16,648 nt of DNA, taken from an uncultured Bacilli bacterium. Its GTDB lineage: Bacteria > Bacillota_I > Bacilli_A > RFN20 > CAG-288. Where the stretch lies: contig CAKVBX010000033.1 in assembly GCA_934725685.1 (NCBI GenBank), positions 1 through 16,648 on the forward strand, in the 5' to 3' direction. Position 1 is the first letter of the stretch; each line of letters starts with the position of its first letter. A model generated the notes under the pieces. That model searched no databases. It was not told the DNA's origin and saw only the letters and a list, made by a program, of their open reading frames with translations. Both the position numbers and the translations under genes were made by a program. This document shows positions 7,828 to 14,272 of this stretch, one piece after another.

Positions 7828-7879
7828 GCGGAAAGCGGAAATAAGAAAGTGTTTTCCGCCAAAATCAGCGTAGAACGCT
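7828..7879 (-). terminator. Weak hairpin pair after the Xer-HAD gene
   Basis: Two small hairpins follow the HAD stop codon on the minus strand. The first is AGCGT-TCT-ACGCT (7867-7879), overlapping the stop and followed by GATTTT. The second is GCGGAAA pairing with TTTCCGC (7835-7841 with 7853-7859, 11-nt loop). The GCGGAAA unit on the plus strand is tandemly duplicated (7828-7841), so two registers of pairing are possible. U-tracts are short, so termination would be partial. Confidence 0.35.
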
Positions 7880-8571
7880 TACTTTTCAAGGCCGAGGGAA
7901 GAAAGGAGAGAGACAGGAAGGTTCTCGAAATCGTCAAGGACATACTTCACACCGGGAAGAGCAGAGATTTTTTCTCTTCTCCACTCGGGTTCGATGGCAC
8001 AGATTGTCTTCACGCCGGCCCGGTAGGCGGATTCGATTCCCGAAGGGGAATCCTCAAAGACAAGACAGTCTTCTCCGGAGAATCCGACACGGCTCAGAGC
8101 ACGCTGATAGATCTCGGGATCGGGTTTTCCCCGTTTCAGTGTCCCGTCATCATAGACAATATGTTCCTCGTCGAACCAGCGGGAGAGACGGAAGGTCTTC
8201 AGATACCAGTCGACGTTGGGCCGCATGCTCGCGGTGCAGATGCAAAGAGGGATGTTTTTGGCCTTCAGAGCATCGAGGAAAGCCTCCAGTCCGTTCACCA
8301 GATGAAGGTTCTCTTTATCCTCTTCGCAGATTTTCTGATAGCAGAGCTCTTTCTTAGTGGAATAGGCAAGCACTTCTTCCTTGGTAAGTGCCCTTCCGGA
8401 AAGATACGGAAGAATTTCCTGGTTGGCAAACCCGTGGATATGCGTCGGAAAATCTTCGTCCGGAATCGGACGGGAGAATTCCTCCTCACTGAAGGCGCGC
8501 CAGGAGAGGACATGCTTGTCCTCATCGAAGAACATGGTACCGTTGAAGTCGAAAATCACTGCTTTGATCAT
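7879..8571 (-). CDS. HAD-superfamily (beta-phosphoglucomutase-like) hydrolase, C-terminal part of the fusion or separately initiated
   Basis: Counting from the internal ATG at 8571, this 230-residue module has all HAD motifs: motif I DFNGT (nucleophile D8, with Asn at position 10 instead of the usual acid/base Asp), motif II TAS (113-115), motif III Lys in KRGKPDPEIY (K149), and motif IV FEDSPSGI (E173, D174). A helical cap follows motif I, as in the beta-PGM/phosphatase subclass. GGAGG lies 8 nt before the internal ATG, so a free HAD protein is probably made in addition to, or instead of, the fusion. The substrate is unknown. D-to-N at the second motif I position occurs, to my recollection, in some Firmicutes HAD proteins and would weaken general acid/base catalysis. 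Confidence 0.75.
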   Translation of the reverse strand: MIKAVIFDFNGTMFFDEDKHVLSWRAFSEEEFSRPIPDEDFPTHIHGFANQEILPYLSGRALTKEEVLAYSTKKELCYQKICEEDKENLHLVNGLEAFLDALKAKNIPLCICTASMRPNVDWYLKTFRLSRWFDEEHIVYDDGTLKRGKPDPEIYQRALSRVGFSGEDCLVFEDSPSGIESAYRAGVKTICAIEPEWRREKISALPGVKYVLDDFENLPVSLLSSLGLEK

Positions 8572-9507
8572 TTTCTTTTCCTCCGTGATATTCAGTTTCG
8601 GAAGGCAGTTCTCACAGGCCTTCCTCAGATCGTTGAGACTGACGTCGGTATAGATGGCGGTCGTAGCGATGCTCTCGTGTCCGAGCAGTTCCTGCACCAC
8701 CCTCAAGTCCGCTCCGTTATTGACGAGTTCACTCGCAAAGGAGTGACGGAACATATGCGGATGCAGGTGAAGCGGGAATCCGCATTTTTTCGCCGCCGTG
8801 CTGACTAGATATTCCCCGCCGCGTTCCGTAAGCGGAAGGCCATTATGATTCAGAAACAAGGTGCCGTCATCCTCCCTGTTTCCGAGAAGGACGATCCTTT
8901 GGGTCGAAAGATAATCGGTAAGGGTTTTCTTTGCTTCTTCGGTAAAGAAAGTGACCCGTTCCTTGTTTCCTTTTCCGATGACGCGGATGGTGCATCTTGG
9001 AAAGTCAATCTGGTCTTTTTTCAGGGTGACAATTTCACTGATGCGGAGACCGGAGACAAAGAGCAGCTCGAGAAAAGCCTGGTCCCGCTTCTGAAGGAAG
9101 TCACTCCGTTCCCGGTTGGACTGAAGAAGGGATTCCATCTCCTCTTCCGTAAGAAACTCCGGGAGTTTCTTGTCTTTCCTCGGAAGGGAAAGCGTGCGGA
9201 AGGGATTACTGGTCACAACATCCTTTTTCAGAAGAAAACGGTAGAAATGGCTCAGGGCGGAGATTTTTCTTCGGACTGTCGTATTCTGAAGTTTTTCCTT
9301 CCTCAGAGCGAACAGATAGGAGCGGACGATGGTCTTATCGACCTGTTCCTTGAGCAGATGTTCCTCTTTTAGATAGAGGAGAAATCCAGCAATATCCTCT
9401 CCGTAGGAGAGTATGGTCTTCTCGGAAAAGGAACGCTCCGTCCTCAGATAAGCAAGAAAGCGATCCAGGTCAGCGTCCCCGACACGGGTGATGCGGTTAT
9501 TACTCAT
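7879..9507 (-). CDS. xerC: XerC-type tyrosine recombinase fused in frame to a HAD-family phosphatase
   Basis: One uninterrupted frame of 542 residues encodes two proteins normally made separately. Residues 1-312 are a complete Xer-type site-specific recombinase: a SAM-like N-terminal core-binding domain (about 10-95), then the catalytic domain with R155 (SGLRISEI), K179 (IGKGNKER), H251 and R254 (HPHMFRHSFASELV), H277 (LLGHESIATT) and nucleophile Y286 (AIYTDVS). Residues 313-542 are a HAD hydrolase (separate entry). The recombinase part has full family length and no stop codon at its end. The start overlaps the stop of the hemolysin III gene (ATGA). Position after rbgA-rnhB-dprA-topA matches xerC (codV) in Bacillus, hence XerC rather than XerD; chromosome dimer resolution is its expected role. 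The frame also stays open upstream to 9915, but that stretch is a shadow of the hemolysin III gene. Confidence 0.85.
   Translation of the reverse strand: MSNNRITRVGDADLDRFLAYLRTERSFSEKTILSYGEDIAGFLLYLKEEHLLKEQVDKTIVRSYLFALRKEKLQNTTVRRKISALSHFYRFLLKKDVVTSNPFRTLSLPRKDKKLPEFLTEEEMESLLQSNRERSDFLQKRDQAFLELLFVSGLRISEIVTLKKDQIDFPRCTIRVIGKGNKERVTFFTEEAKKTLTDYLSTQRIVLLGNREDDGTLFLNHNGLPLTERGGEYLVSTAAKKCGFPLHLHPHMFRHSFASELVNNGADLRVVQELLGHESIATTAIYTDVSLNDLRKACENCLPKLNITEEKKMIKAVIFDFNGTMFFDEDKHVLSWRAFSEEEFSRPIPDEDFPTHIHGFANQEILPYLSGRALTKEEVLAYSTKKELCYQKICEEDKENLHLVNGLEAFLDALKAKNIPLCICTASMRPNVDWYLKTFRLSRWFDEEHIVYDDGTLKRGKPDPEIYQRALSRVGFSGEDCLVFEDSPSGIESAYRAGVKTICAIEPEWRREKISALPGVKYVLDDFENLPVSLLSSLGLEK
8569..8584 (-). 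promoter_or_regulatory. Internal Shine-Dalgarno and start codon within the Xer-HAD frame
   Basis: GGAGG (8580-8584), 8 nt (AAAAGAAA) and ATG (8569-8571) on the minus strand form a textbook initiation site, located exactly where the recombinase homology ends and the HAD fold begins. The same bases are read in frame as Thr-Glu-Glu-Lys-Lys-Met in the fusion. The site indicates that the HAD was, or still is, an independent cistron. Confidence 0.8.
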
Positions 9508-10460
9508 CGAATCACCAGATAAAGGAGGACGGAAAGATACTGAAGAAGCGTTCCCACATTGACGAAGAGATGGAAGACAGAGTGGAAATAACGTCTCTTG
9601 GACCCGATTCCGTAAAGGATGGATCCGACGGTATAGGAGATTCCGCCGCCGATCAGAAGCCAGACGCCGGGAAGAGTCATGCTGACATAGAGGGTAGGAT
9701 AGAAGAAGATGATTCCCCATCCGACCGCAATATAGAGGATCATCGAAATCACTTTGACCGCCATTTTCTTCATCATAGTGGCATTGAGGACAATGCCGAG
9801 GATCGAAAGTGCATAAATCACGGCAAGGAAGACATAGTGCCAGGGAGAAAGGGCAGAAAGACCCAACAGGACGACCGGGGTATAGGTTCCCGCAATCAGG
9901 AAATAGATGGTGCAATGGTCCATAATCTGCAGGACTTTCTTCCCTTTTCCGATGTGGAGGCCGTGATATACGGCGGAGATCGTATAGAGCATGATCATCG
10001 TGAGACCGAAGACAATCATTGAAAAAAGACTCGCCATGTCGCCGGGCTTTTTCAGACAGGAGAAAATGATGCCAATCACGAAGAAGACAACGCCGAGACC
10101 GCCTCCTACGATGTGGGAGACCATATTGAAGATTTCCTCCGACCGGAGATAGAAGGGAAGACCTTCCTGACTCCTCAGAAGCTTGATTTCCTCTTCCGTC
10201 AGATCTTTTTCCCGGACTTTCTTTTCCTTCTCAAAGTCGAGCGAACGGTATTCTTCCTTCAGATATTTCCTTTTCCCGCGATTTTCCTTCTTCAGTGCTT
10301 TCCGGCTTTCATGGAAGGCACGTTTTTTCTCTTTGTATTCCTTCTTCTGATTTCGGAACAGCTCTTTCTGAGAATCGAACAGTTTTTCTGCCGTAAGGCA
10401 CTTTGCATCCCGTTCCTCGATGAGGAGCTTTTTCATTTCTTTGTATTGAGATTTGTTCAT
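9504..10460 (-). CDS. Hemolysin III / PAQR-family membrane protein with long charged N-terminal extension
   Basis: The 318-residue product contains a seven-span PAQR/hemolysin III domain from about residue 110 to the C-terminus. The putative metal-site residues of the family are all present: S162 and H166 (SAVYHGL), D181 (MDHCTIYF), and H293 and H297 (HSVFHLFVN). These correspond to the Zn-binding pattern S-x3-H, D, H-x3-H known from adiponectin receptors. Residues 1-100 are an unusual hydrophilic extension, very rich in Lys, Glu and Arg and predicted to form a long helix or coiled coil; usual bacterial members of about 210-220 residues lack it. The start has AAGGTG just upstream. The stop overlaps the recombinase start (ATGA), so the two are coupled. 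The biochemical function of bacterial members is unsettled, and haemolytic activity should not be assumed. Confidence 0.9.
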   Translation of the reverse strand: MNKSQYKEMKKLLIEERDAKCLTAEKLFDSQKELFRNQKKEYKEKKRAFHESRKALKKENRGKRKYLKEEYRSLDFEKEKKVREKDLTEEEIKLLRSQEGLPFYLRSEEIFNMVSHIVGGGLGVVFFVIGIIFSCLKKPGDMASLFSMIVFGLTMIMLYTISAVYHGLHIGKGKKVLQIMDHCTIYFLIAGTYTPVVLLGLSALSPWHYVFLAVIYALSILGIVLNATMMKKMAVKVISMILYIAVGWGIIFFYPTLYVSMTLPGVWLLIGGGISYTVGSILYGIGSKRRYFHSVFHLFVNVGTLLQYLSVLLYLVIR

Positions 10461-10484
10461 AGTTCACCTTCGGAAATAGCATAC

Positions 10485-10514
10485 CAAAAAAGCTGACCCG
10501 GCGGGTCAGCTTTT
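10485..10514 (-). terminator. Terminator after topA
   Basis: The hairpin AGCTGACCC-loop-GGGTCAGCT (10491-10511, 9-bp stem, 3-nt loop) is followed on the minus strand by a run of six T (10485-10490). It starts 9 bases past the topA stop and ends only about 25 bases before the hemolysin III gene. The plus side also has TTTT, so it could work in both directions. Confidence 0.9.
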
Positions 10515-10520
10515 CTTCGA

Positions 10521-12662
10521 TTATTTGTCCTTTTTCTCTTCGTCCTTCTCCGTGGGGACGATGTAACGGCACTTCGGATAATTGGAACAGCCGACGAAGG
10601 TCTTTCCCCAGCGGCTCTTCTTCTCGATCAGATGGCCGGTATGGCATCTCGGACAGAGTGGGGCATCCTCGGGAATGACAGTCTCCTTCTTCTCCTTGAC
10701 GAGCGGATTCCCTTTAAGGTCTTCCATATAGTCGCACTTGGGATAGTTGGAGCAGCCGACGAATTCTCCGCGCCTACTCTTTCTCTTGACCAAGGCGTGA
10801 CCGCATTTGGGGCAGACATGGTCGGTGATGACTTCCGCCTCTTCCTTCTGCTTGTCGATGTATTTGCACTTGGGATAATTGGAGCAGCCGATGAACTCTC
10901 CGTATTTTCCCTTGCGGTAGACAAGCGGACTTCCGCATTCCGGACAGACCCTTCCTTCGACGATTTTCGGCTGGATCTTTTCCATCTTCTCCTCGGCGGA
11001 TTCGTAGTACTTCTTGAACTCGCTCCAGAAAGAGGAGAGCAGTTCATCGCGGTCGGTCTTGCCGTCGGCGATGCTGTCGAGGGCATCTTCCATTCCCGCC
11101 GTATAGGAGGCATCCATATACTTGGGGAAATATTCCTCAAGTTTCTCCGCCGTCAGAATTCCCTGTTCGGTGGGGACGAGAGCTCCTTTCTGATTCTCGA
11201 CATAATCGCGGTCGAGCAAAGTGGAGATGGTCTTGGCATAGGTGGAAGGACGGCCGATTCCGTTCTCCTGCATAAGCTTGACAAGTTTTCCTTCGTTGTA
11301 ACGGGCCGGAGCCTTGGTGAAATGCTGTTCTTTCTTGATGTTTGCGGCCTGATAGCAGTCATCGACCTTGACATCCTTAGGAAGCTTGGTCTTCTTCTCT
11401 TCTTCCTGTTCTCCGTAGATCTTGGTATAGCCGTCGAAGACCGGAACCGTGGAGGAAGCGGAGAAGTCATAGCCATCTCCGGAAAGGATGACGGTTGTCG
11501 TCATCTCTTTCTTGGCAGACATCAGGGAAGCGATGGCTCTCTGATAGATGAGGGTATAAAGCTGATATTCGTCATTGGAAAGATACGGACGGACCACTTC
11601 CGGCGTAAAGGAAAGATCCGTGGGACGGATGGCTTCATGGGCATCCTGGACGTTCTTTCCGCCCTTCTGGAAATGACCTTTGCCGAGATATTCCTTGCCG
11701 AAATTCTTTTCGATGTAGTCCTTGGCTAATGCCGTGAACTCATCAGAAAGACGGATGGAGTCAGTTCTCATATAGGTGATGAGACCGGTGAGCTGGCCAT
11801 TGATTTCTTCACCTTCATAGAGCTTCTGCGCAATGGCGGAAGTACGTTTGGTGGAATAACGGAAACGGGCAAACGCTTCCTGCTGCAGGGTGGAAGTGAT
11901 GAACGGAGGCTTCGGTTCCTTGCGGACGGAAGCGGATTTGATATTGGAAATCTTGAAATCCTTGGGAAGACCATTGATCAGATTCTGGGTTTCCTTCTCA
12001 CTGTGTAGTTCGACATTCTTTCCCTGATACTGATAGAGATCAGCGAGAATCTTCTCCCCTTTGACACCGAGGAACTCTCCCTGAACCGTCCAGTATTCAA
12101 CCGGAACAAAGGCTTTGATTTCCTTTTCTCTGTCGACGATAAAACGGAGGACAACCGACTGAACACGTCCTGCCGACTGCGATTTGATTTTCCTCTGAAG
12201 TAGCGTGGAGAGACGGAATCCCATGAGACGGTCGATGATTCTTCTCGTCTCCTGCGATTCGACAAGCGGCATATCGATGACACGGGGATTGGAAAGCGCC
12301 TTGGTGAGAGCTCCCTTGGTGATTTCGTGGAACTCAAGGCGCTTGGTTGTCTTAACATCGAGTCCTAAGACCTGAGCAAGATGCCAGGAGATTGCTTCTC
12401 CTTCACGGTCAGGGTCGGTTGCAAGATAGACATCGTCTGCTTTGGCTAAGGCCTTCTTGAGCTCCTTGACGACAGGAGCCTTCTCCGAGGAGATTTCGTA
12501 ATCCGGCTTGAAGTCATGTTCGACATCGACGCCGAGACCCATCTTGCCATGGCTGGAGAGGTCACGGATATGACCCTTGGAGGCCATGACTTTATAATCG
12601 TTTCCCAGGAACTTTCCGATGGTGATGCTTTTATGTGGAGATTCGACAATAATCAGTTTCAT
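10521..12662 (-). CDS. topA: DNA topoisomerase I (type IA)
   Basis: The 713-residue enzyme relaxes negative supercoils by cutting one strand with a 5'-phosphotyrosine link. The N-terminal TOPRIM domain has the catalytic Glu in IIVESPHKS (E7) and the Mg-binding TDPDREGEA (D83, D85, E87). The active-site tyrosine is Y297 in GLITYMRTDS. Three C-terminal C4 zinc ribbons follow, starting near residues 573, 617 and 670, each ending GCSNYPKC. Length and zinc-finger number are normal for Firmicutes. A Lys/Glu-rich tail closes the protein. It has its own promoter and terminator, so it is a separate transcription unit between dprA and the hemolysin III gene. The ribosome binding site is a moderate AAGGGAAG about 10 nt upstream of the ATG. 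Confidence 0.97.
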   Translation of the reverse strand: MKLIIVESPHKSITIGKFLGNDYKVMASKGHIRDLSSHGKMGLGVDVEHDFKPDYEISSEKAPVVKELKKALAKADDVYLATDPDREGEAISWHLAQVLGLDVKTTKRLEFHEITKGALTKALSNPRVIDMPLVESQETRRIIDRLMGFRLSTLLQRKIKSQSAGRVQSVVLRFIVDREKEIKAFVPVEYWTVQGEFLGVKGEKILADLYQYQGKNVELHSEKETQNLINGLPKDFKISNIKSASVRKEPKPPFITSTLQQEAFARFRYSTKRTSAIAQKLYEGEEINGQLTGLITYMRTDSIRLSDEFTALAKDYIEKNFGKEYLGKGHFQKGGKNVQDAHEAIRPTDLSFTPEVVRPYLSNDEYQLYTLIYQRAIASLMSAKKEMTTTVILSGDGYDFSASSTVPVFDGYTKIYGEQEEEKKTKLPKDVKVDDCYQAANIKKEQHFTKAPARYNEGKLVKLMQENGIGRPSTYAKTISTLLDRDYVENQKGALVPTEQGILTAEKLEEYFPKYMDASYTAGMEDALDSIADGKTDRDELLSSFWSEFKKYYESAEEKMEKIQPKIVEGRVCPECGSPLVYRKGKYGEFIGCSNYPKCKYIDKQKEEAEVITDHVCPKCGHALVKRKSRRGEFVGCSNYPKCDYMEDLKGNPLVKEKKETVIPEDAPLCPRCHTGHLIEKKSRWGKTFVGCSNYPKCRYIVPTEKDEEKKDK

Positions 12663-12694
12663 GTTTCGTTACTTCCCTTCTTAAAATCCAAACT

Positions 12695-12723
12695 ATTATT
12701 AGGATGGAAGTCCCCTTTGTCAA
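12695..12723 (-). promoter_or_regulatory. topA promoter
   Basis: On the minus strand, TTGACA (12718-12723), a 17-bp spacer and AATAAT (12695-12700, within TAATAAT) form a near-consensus housekeeping promoter about 33 nt upstream of the topA start codon. The tRNA-Ser promoter has the same layout and -10 sequence. Confidence 0.8.
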
Positions 12724-12735
12724 GAAGGTTTTTTC

Positions 12736-12752
12736 TCTTAGCTATGCTAAGA
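12736..12752 (-). terminator. Hairpin just after dprA
   Basis: TCTTAGC-ATA-GCTAAGA is a perfect 7-bp stem beginning 6 bases after the dprA stop. On the minus strand it is followed by GAAAAAACC, not by a U-tract, so it is not a classical intrinsic terminator; it may protect the mRNA 3' end. Confidence 0.35.
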
Positions 12753-12758
12753 ATATTT

Positions 12759-13574
12759 TCACTTAAGAGAATCGTAACGGCTCTTCAGGGCTTCGTGAAG
12801 GTCCTCGGGTGAGAGAACACTGCCTGCCCCGTCACGGATCAGTTCATTGGTCAGATCCGCTCCTGTGACATTGCAGGGAAGGGCGAGAATATCGTCGTTG
12901 AGGTCCAGCGCATGTCTGACGGTCGCCGTCGTTCCGGAGTACCGCCTCCCGCCTCCGACAAAGACCACCATCGAAAGGGCGGCAAGAATCCGGTTCCGGA
13001 AGACAAAATGATCCGGAAGAGCCTGGGTCTTCAAAGGATATTCGGAAAGGACCAGGCCATTCCCGCTCTTACAGTAATCGTAGATGCCGCTATTATTCTT
13101 CGGATAGGGAGCATCGATTCCGGATCCTAACACGGCGACGACAGGCGCCTTCATTTCCATCGCAGCCGTCATGGCACTCGAGTCGATGCCTTTCGCCATG
13201 CCAGAAATGATGACGGTTCGATTCTCTGTCTTCTCTTCCAGACTTTTGACAAACTCATAGGTCGTATTGTTCTGATAGAGGGTCGGCGCTCTTGTTCCGA
13301 CGACGGTCAATCGGTATTTTTCCCGAAGCAAAGAAAAATTGCCGTAATAATATAAAAGGAAAGGTGGTTTATCCAGCTGCTTGAGTCCACTGGGGTAATC
13401 CTCATCAATAAGAGTGACAAACTTCGATGCCGTCTTCTGATAGGCCTCCTCGAGTTCTTTTTGACTCACCGGTTCCTTGTTCCGGATGTCGGAATAGATT
13501 GAGGGCCAATCCCCTTTTTCCTTCTTGGAAAGGGCAAGCAGAATCCCCCTCATCTGATTTTCTCTGTCTTCCAT
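12759..13574 (-). CDS. dprA: DNA-processing protein DprA (Smf)
   Basis: The family protein binds single-stranded DNA and loads RecA during uptake of transforming DNA. The start at 13574 is chosen for AAGGAGG 8 nt upstream; the frame is open to 13631, but that start has no support. The 271-residue product shows the Rossmann-like core: VVGTRAP (91-97), ISGMAKGIDSSAM (123-135), VLGSGIDAPYPKN (148-160), LSEYP (176-180), FRNRILAALS (192-201), SGTTATVRHAL (213-223) and ALPCNVTGA (231-239). Departures are Met135 where a conserved His usually follows GIDxxA, GGGRRYSGT in place of the usual acidic loop, and no C-terminal winged-helix domain. The gene follows rnhB by 53 nt and precedes topA, the classical neighbourhood of dprA. 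Confidence 0.92.
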   Translation of the reverse strand: MEDRENQMRGILLALSKKEKGDWPSIYSDIRNKEPVSQKELEEAYQKTASKFVTLIDEDYPSGLKQLDKPPFLLYYYGNFSLLREKYRLTVVGTRAPTLYQNNTTYEFVKSLEEKTENRTVIISGMAKGIDSSAMTAAMEMKAPVVAVLGSGIDAPYPKNNSGIYDYCKSGNGLVLSEYPLKTQALPDHFVFRNRILAALSMVVFVGGGRRYSGTTATVRHALDLNDDILALPCNVTGADLTNELIRDGAGSVLSPEDLHEALKSRYDSLK

Positions 13575-13627
13575 GAAAAAAGCCTCCTTCAACATAGATA
13601 TGTATGAAAGAGGCAAAAACACAAAGT

Positions 13628-14272
13628 TCAAAAAAGTTTCAGCTGTTCCATCTTCGAAGCCATGCTTTTCACCGGCTCGAAGGAGAGACGATGGACCCCT
13701 TTGACATAGCCATACTGTCTGAGAGCCTGAAGATGGGCTTTGGTTCCGTATCCTTTGTTCTTGGCAAACTGATACTGCGGATACTTCTTATCCAGTTCCA
13801 TCATATAGTCATCCCTTGTCACCTTGGCAAGAATCGAAGCGGCGGCGACAGAGAGGGAAGTGGCATCCCCTTTCGGGATGGACAGGGTTCTGATATCGGT
13901 ATGGAGCTTCATATAATCCGTGATGAGATAATCGACGGCATGCTTCTGAAGAAGGGCGAAGAGGCATTCCTCCATTCCCTTTCGGTCCGCTTCCAGGATG
14001 TTGATGTCATCGATGACTTCCGTGGGAATGAGGCGGACTTCATAGGCGATGGCGGCTTCCTTGATTTCGAGAAAGAGTTTTCGCCGTTCCTTATCCGTCA
14101 GTTTCTTGCTGTCGTTGATGCTGTCGTTATGATAATCAGGAGGAAGAATGACACCGGCACAGCTCACCGGTCCGGCGAGCGGCCCTCTTCCGGCTTCATC
14201 GAATCCGGCGATGAAAGTGACACCATTTTCTTCCCGTTGTCTCTGATCGAAAAGATAAAGGGCATCAGTCAT
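13628..14272 (-). CDS. rnhB: Ribonuclease HII
   Basis: This 214-residue endonuclease cuts the RNA strand of RNA-DNA hybrids and starts removal of single ribonucleotides from DNA. Catalytic residues of the DEDD site are D25 and E26 in IAGFDEAGRGPLAGP, D119 in LITDYMKL, and D136 in PKGDATSLSVAAASILAKV. The RG-K signature (R29-G30, with K57 or K58 in NDSKKLTD) is present. Length is normal for RNase HII (about 200-260). Its start lies inside the 3' end of rbgA (8-nt overlap). RbgA-RnhB coupling is an old, conserved Firmicutes pairing. Confidence 0.96.
   Translation of the reverse strand: MTDALYLFDQRQREENGVTFIAGFDEAGRGPLAGPVSCAGVILPPDYHNDSINDSKKLTDKERRKLFLEIKEAAIAYEVRLIPTEVIDDINILEADRKGMEECLFALLQKHAVDYLITDYMKLHTDIRTLSIPKGDATSLSVAAASILAKVTRDDYMMELDKKYPQYQFAKNKGYGTKAHLQALRQYGYVKGVHRLSFEPVKSMASKMEQLKLF

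Noticed and set aside
7849..8808. Open frame of 319 codons on the plus strand opposite the HAD part
   Set aside because: It is a shadow of the Xer-HAD gene, whose motifs are unambiguous; no initiation signals.
9508..9915. N-terminal extension of 136 residues on the recombinase frame
   Set aside because: It lies entirely over the hemolysin III gene in another frame, has no family resemblance, and the ATG at 9507 has an ATGA overlap and begins the homology.
10632..11729. Open frame of 365 codons on the plus strand inside topA
   Set aside because: It is antisense to topA, the composition is a mirror of the real gene, and there is no ribosome binding site or recognisable domain.
13575..13627. 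Separate promoter for dprA in the 53-bp gap after rnhB
   Set aside because: AT-rich boxes are present (ATACATAT), but no -35 at proper spacing; read-through from rbgA-rnhB explains expression.
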